From: Collodictyon triciliatum
Taxonomy: Eukaryota > CRuMs
Assembly (NCBI GenBank): GCA_043381765.1
Contig: JBHJMP010001229.1
Coordinates: forward strand, 1 to 20,547
Reading direction: 5' to 3'
DNA length: 20,547 bases
Made by a program: the position numbers and the translations under genes. Numbering within the stretch: the stretch's first letter is position 1; every line of letters starts with the position of its first letter. This document shows positions 17,617 through 20,547 of the stretch, in pieces. The notes under the pieces were generated by a model. The model had not been told where the DNA came from, made no database searches, and saw only the letters and a program-made list of their open reading frames with translations.

Positions 17617-19547
17617 TCAAGGTCTCGCCAGTTTTTTTACGAAGATAGTGAAGTGGTGAAGGCTGCCAGGAAAGATCCAACAGCCTATTTTTTTAGAGGA
17701 AGGTGTATGAATATTTTGAAGGATTAAAAGAACTTTGTCGAGTTTATTTTGAGCGCTGTTAAAGTCCCTTGTTAAGAATACACTTTGTTTGCTTTCTGAG
17801 CGATTTCATTCTTTACATATGAGACATCTATACACCTTTTTTTTTTTTTTGAATTTCCTCTCAGTTTCATATATTCCAGTTCTTTTTCGCAGTTGCAACA
17901 CATCTTGGAGGTTCTAAATTCATCTGCACTTACTGTCTCAAAACGTTTAGATAGAATTTTTTCGTAATCCTCTTCCGATTGTTGCATAAAATGTTTCATC
18001 GGAGATTTTCTGCTCCAGTCTCCATACGCTAGTACAACATCCTCGCCAAATGTCTTTTCGATTCGGTTCATAAACAATTGTTCACTTCTTTTTGTATTAA
18101 CATACTGTCTCCATCTCATCTTTCGAAAAGTAACGTGTTCATAAAATCTGGAAAATTCTATCTGGTATCTTGATTTCATAGATACATATTTTCGAAATTT
18201 TTCATAATCGACGGTGCATGAATTATGTTTACTCAGTTCTGTCTCTAAATCGATTAAAGATACTCTTGATGCCTCAAACCGCTGATTCTCTTCAAAAGTC
18301 AGGGAACCAAAAGAAACAGCACTTTGTAAATCCGTTTCCATGCATATCCCTGAAGCATTGTGCTTTTCTTTTTTCTCGAGCAAGAGTATGTTGTGATTTT
18401 TAAGAGATTTGCTATCATGTCTTCTTTGGTGTGCTGTGTAGCGTGATTTCTTACCTGTCTCATTCGCCATGTAAACCAAATTAAACTTGCCTGCGTTCAC
18501 TGACTATATTTTTTTTCGCTAATAAAGATAAATGCTCCTCGAAAAGTTTATCTATATAAACATATTCCTAGGTTTTTTTTTTGATTAAATTGAATTTTGA
18601 ATTTGAAATACCTTTCTTTTCAAACAATAAAGACACCGCCAAGCCGTCTGTTTGTATCATGTATTTAAAATTGTAGTCTTTTGATGAAAGACCCTCTTCT
18701 TCATTTCAAAGAAATTATCCCATAGGGTCTCTTTGCATCCTGATATATTCTTCATTAATAATATTTTTCCCGTTGATAATAACATAACAATCAAACATGC
18801 AGTGTCTAGAGTAATATAACATGGTATATTGTTAGTTCTTATGGGGATTGGTTGAAACAGTTTGGTTCCAATGCCCCAAAAAATGTGATACATGTAAATC
18901 AGACACGGAATGTGCTTATTCAGATTGACTTTGACGTCATATTCATACCATTTACAATATCGCTGGGAATGATACGATTCAGATGCGTTGTAGCCCATTC
19001 TTTATATTGTTCCGGTATTTCGAGTTTCTTGAAGATGGCTTTTTTTAACTTTTGTAACTATGCCTTTTAAACAGCTTCCGTATTATTCTCATCTTTAGGA
19101 ACTGTTTGATTTATAAAGCGCAGTGACCTCTTTACAAAATGTATCTTAATGTTATTATGATAAGCTGTTAGCATTTGCTTCGCCAAGTACGGTAATACAT
19201 GAGACAGTCTAACCAAGGAAAACGTTCTTCTCGGGACAAAGGGAATCGGAAATCATTGAGATAAAAAGTCATCATGTCGATACTCATTTCTGGATGTTTT
19301 TAATCTTGTGGGTCTATCTTGTGAAACTACGACTGTCTTTAAAACATACAAAAAATATTTCATCGATTGTTGGGACCTGTTGTGATTTCAATATGTAACA
19401 TCTTGCAAACAGAAAAGTGTCGGTAACCAAGTTATGACACAATAAAACCGTATCATCGATTTTTTCATAGCCATTCGCATTCTTTACAATCGACTTTAGA
19501 GATGTTTTCTTTTCTTCATCTGAAAGTCTTTTCTTTATTTTTTCCAT
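17617..19547 (-). pseudogene. Decayed Fanzor-like (eukaryotic TnpB) RNA-guided nuclease gene
   Basis: Collinear blocks in several frames match the Fanzor-type proteins of Mucoromycete fungi. From an ATG at 19547: KIDDTVLLCHNLVTDTFLFA; at 19252-19067 LPYLAKQMLTAYHNNIKIHF; at about 18990-18657 KLFQPIPIRTNNIPCYITLD and ETLWDNFF; at about 18655 IQTDGLAVSLLF. The RuvC-I site is near 18500 (KKNIVS, then VNAGKFNLVYM in another frame), where the catalytic Asp of VDxGK reads Asn. Next come VLAYGDWSRKSPMKHF and DEFRTSKMCCNCEKELE, with the first zinc CxxC. A 14-A run (sense) at about 17837-17850 shifts the frame. Beyond it the other frame holds the second CxxC (RCLIC), a TGA, then FLTRDFNSAQN, an intact RuvC-III Asp, ending at 17617. 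At least three frameshifts and two internal stops make it non-functional. No guide-RNA region or element ends could be fixed. Confidence 0.75.
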
Positions 19548-19600
19548 ACAAAACTCTTAAGTTTTCAATTTTAATAAAACTCGAGCCAATTAGTATCAAT

Positions 19601-19601
<1 letters not shown>

Positions 19602-19698
<97 letters not shown>

Positions 19699-19699
19699 T
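19602..19699. repeat. (AAT)n microsatellite, about 32 units
   Basis: An uninterrupted AAT trinucleotide run directly 5' of the Fanzor-like relic's ATG, about 55 bases away. It could be a preferred insertion target, a product of slippage after insertion, or unrelated. Confidence 0.97.
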
Positions 19700-20104
19700 A
19701 TAAAAAGCACCTGCATAAAATCAATTCATGCAAAATTAAGCATCTACCGAGACTCTCAAAATGTGCGCATTGTGGCAAACAAACATACTAAGTTTTTTAT
19801 ATAAGTGATTTGAGACAAAACGCTGAGAGCCGATTCGGCGAGTTCGAAAGGACAGCCACATAGCCATTGCAACTGAAAGTCAACATATCGGCCCCAAACA
19901 ACATGATTACTGCCGCAAGTGTGGGTAGTATGCTTTTGTGAAATGCATGTGTGGTGGCAGGTTTTTTGGGTTGGGTTCTGTCTAGGCCAACGCAAGGACT
20001 TGTTTGTATTTTTTGAATTTTAATGTTACACAAATGGAAAAAATAATTGATTATATGAATAGAATGAGGTTATTAAGTATTTTAACATAATTATATATAC
20101 TAAT

Positions 20105-20146
20105 TGATATCAATATATACTTAATATTAAGTATATATTGATATCA
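20105..20146. repeat. Perfect 42-bp palindrome
   Basis: TGATATCAATATATACTTAA-T followed by its exact reverse complement, with no spacer. The left arm is repeated in the CH-gene intron at 15956. Possible nature: a small MITE-like or hairpin element, a recombination site, or a palindrome formed by a repair event. It carries no coding capacity. Confidence 0.9.
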
Positions 20147-20332
20147 CTAATTCCATTATTATATTATTCTGGTCGTTTCTTGGATTCATCAAAGCTCATG
20201 CTTTTGTCAATCCAGATTTAATTCTATGATTGTCTGTGCAATAAAATGGTATAAATTTGTGTACACTTTCGTTGCATAAAAAGTGGTGTGTCTTGAAAGG
20301 AATTAAACCAAGTTCGTCACAACCTTTGTAAT

Positions 20333-20390
20333 AAAGTTTATCCATTTACTGTTGAAAAGAAACCAAAAAAAAAAAAGTTTATCCATTTAC
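20333..20390. repeat. 17-bp direct repeat around an A-rich spacer
   Basis: AAAGTTTATCCATTTAC occurs at 20333-20349 and again at 20374-20390, with a 24-base spacer that ends in poly-A. The layout resembles a target-site duplication around a small A-tailed insert, or replication slippage. Confidence 0.8.
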
Positions 20391-20402
20391 AAGCTGAATG
20401 AG

Positions 20403-20547
20403 ACCGAAGAAAAAGAAAAAAAAGAAAAAAAAGAAAAAAAGAAAAAAGAAAAAAGAAAAAAAGAAAAAAGAGAAAAGAGAAAAGAAAAAAGAGAAAAAGA
20501 GAAAAAGAGAAAAAGAAAAAGAGAAAAGAGAAAAGAGAAAAAAGAAA
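20403..20547. repeat. Polypurine (AGAAAAA)n tract at the window end
   Basis: Only A and G on the plus strand from 20403 to the end, built from AGAAAAA, AGAAAAGAG and GAGAAAA units. It probably continues beyond the window. Confidence 0.95.

Larger units (their letters stand above)
19700..20402. other. Intergenic region
   Basis: AT-rich. Open frames on the minus strand between 19756 and 20033 include a hydrophobic run (LAAVIMLFGADMLTF), but there is no start context, splice pattern or known family. The stretch contains the perfect palindrome and the 17-bp direct repeat listed separately. Confidence 0.5.

Noticed and set aside
17459-17659. Plus-strand 66-codon frame with a hydrophobic middle
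   Set aside because: It overlaps the antisense end of the Fanzor-like relic, has no family match, and its start context is unconvincing.
1-20547. tRNA, rRNA, CRISPR array or prokaryotic operon
   Set aside because: No cloverleaf, rRNA-like segment or spaced direct-repeat array was seen; the short tandem repeats have no unique spacers, and the genes are split by introns.

Overview
The window is eukaryotic nuclear DNA. Genes are split by many short AT-rich GT-AG introns (about 80-220 nt), stop codons are standard, and intergenic DNA is full of homopolymers, polypurine tracts and microsatellites. Gene content (NHL and WD40 propellers, a NACHT/STAND NTPase with kinesin-light-chain-type TPRs, a Fanzor-like relic) suggests a free-living protist or an early-branching fungus. 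Foraminifera or other Rhizaria are a guess only; the sequence does not name the species.

Layout. 1-1490: A-rich tandem repeats and a poorly resolved, probably minus-strand, intron-rich coding region. 1491-3950 (+): an NHL-repeat protein in two exons. 4730-5559 (-): a basic, Ser/Pro/Lys-rich, probably disordered protein. 5987-15043 (-): the main find, one 25-exon gene for a protein of 2,116 residues. Its order is DUF4062, NACHT NTPase core, winged-helix/helical region, kinesin-light-chain-type TPRs, pentapeptide repeats, 14 WD40 repeats, a Sel1-like repeat and an acidic tail. I resolved every exon by hand: all 24 introns are GT-AG, all phases match, and the summed length is 6,351 nt, a whole number of codons. 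15252-16397 (-): six exons with half a calponin-homology domain and a helical segment. These may be a separate small gene, but they can also be spliced in frame onto the large gene and so may be its real N-terminus. 17617-19547 (-): a decayed Fanzor-like (eukaryotic TnpB) gene with frameshifts, stops and a lost RuvC-I aspartate. 19548-20547: microsatellite, a perfect 42-bp palindrome, a short direct repeat and a polypurine end.

How it fits together. The large protein has the build of a STAND/NLR-type signalling ATPase: an N-terminal effector or adaptor part, a central nucleotide switch, and very large repeat-based sensor arrays. It combines in one chain the TPR sensor typical of nephrocystin-3-like proteins and the WD40 sensor typical of TEP1-, HET-E- and APAF-1-like proteins. 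The TPRs are built one repeat per exon, whereas the WD40 array is a single intronless block, so the two halves probably have different histories. The other genes show no clear functional link to it.
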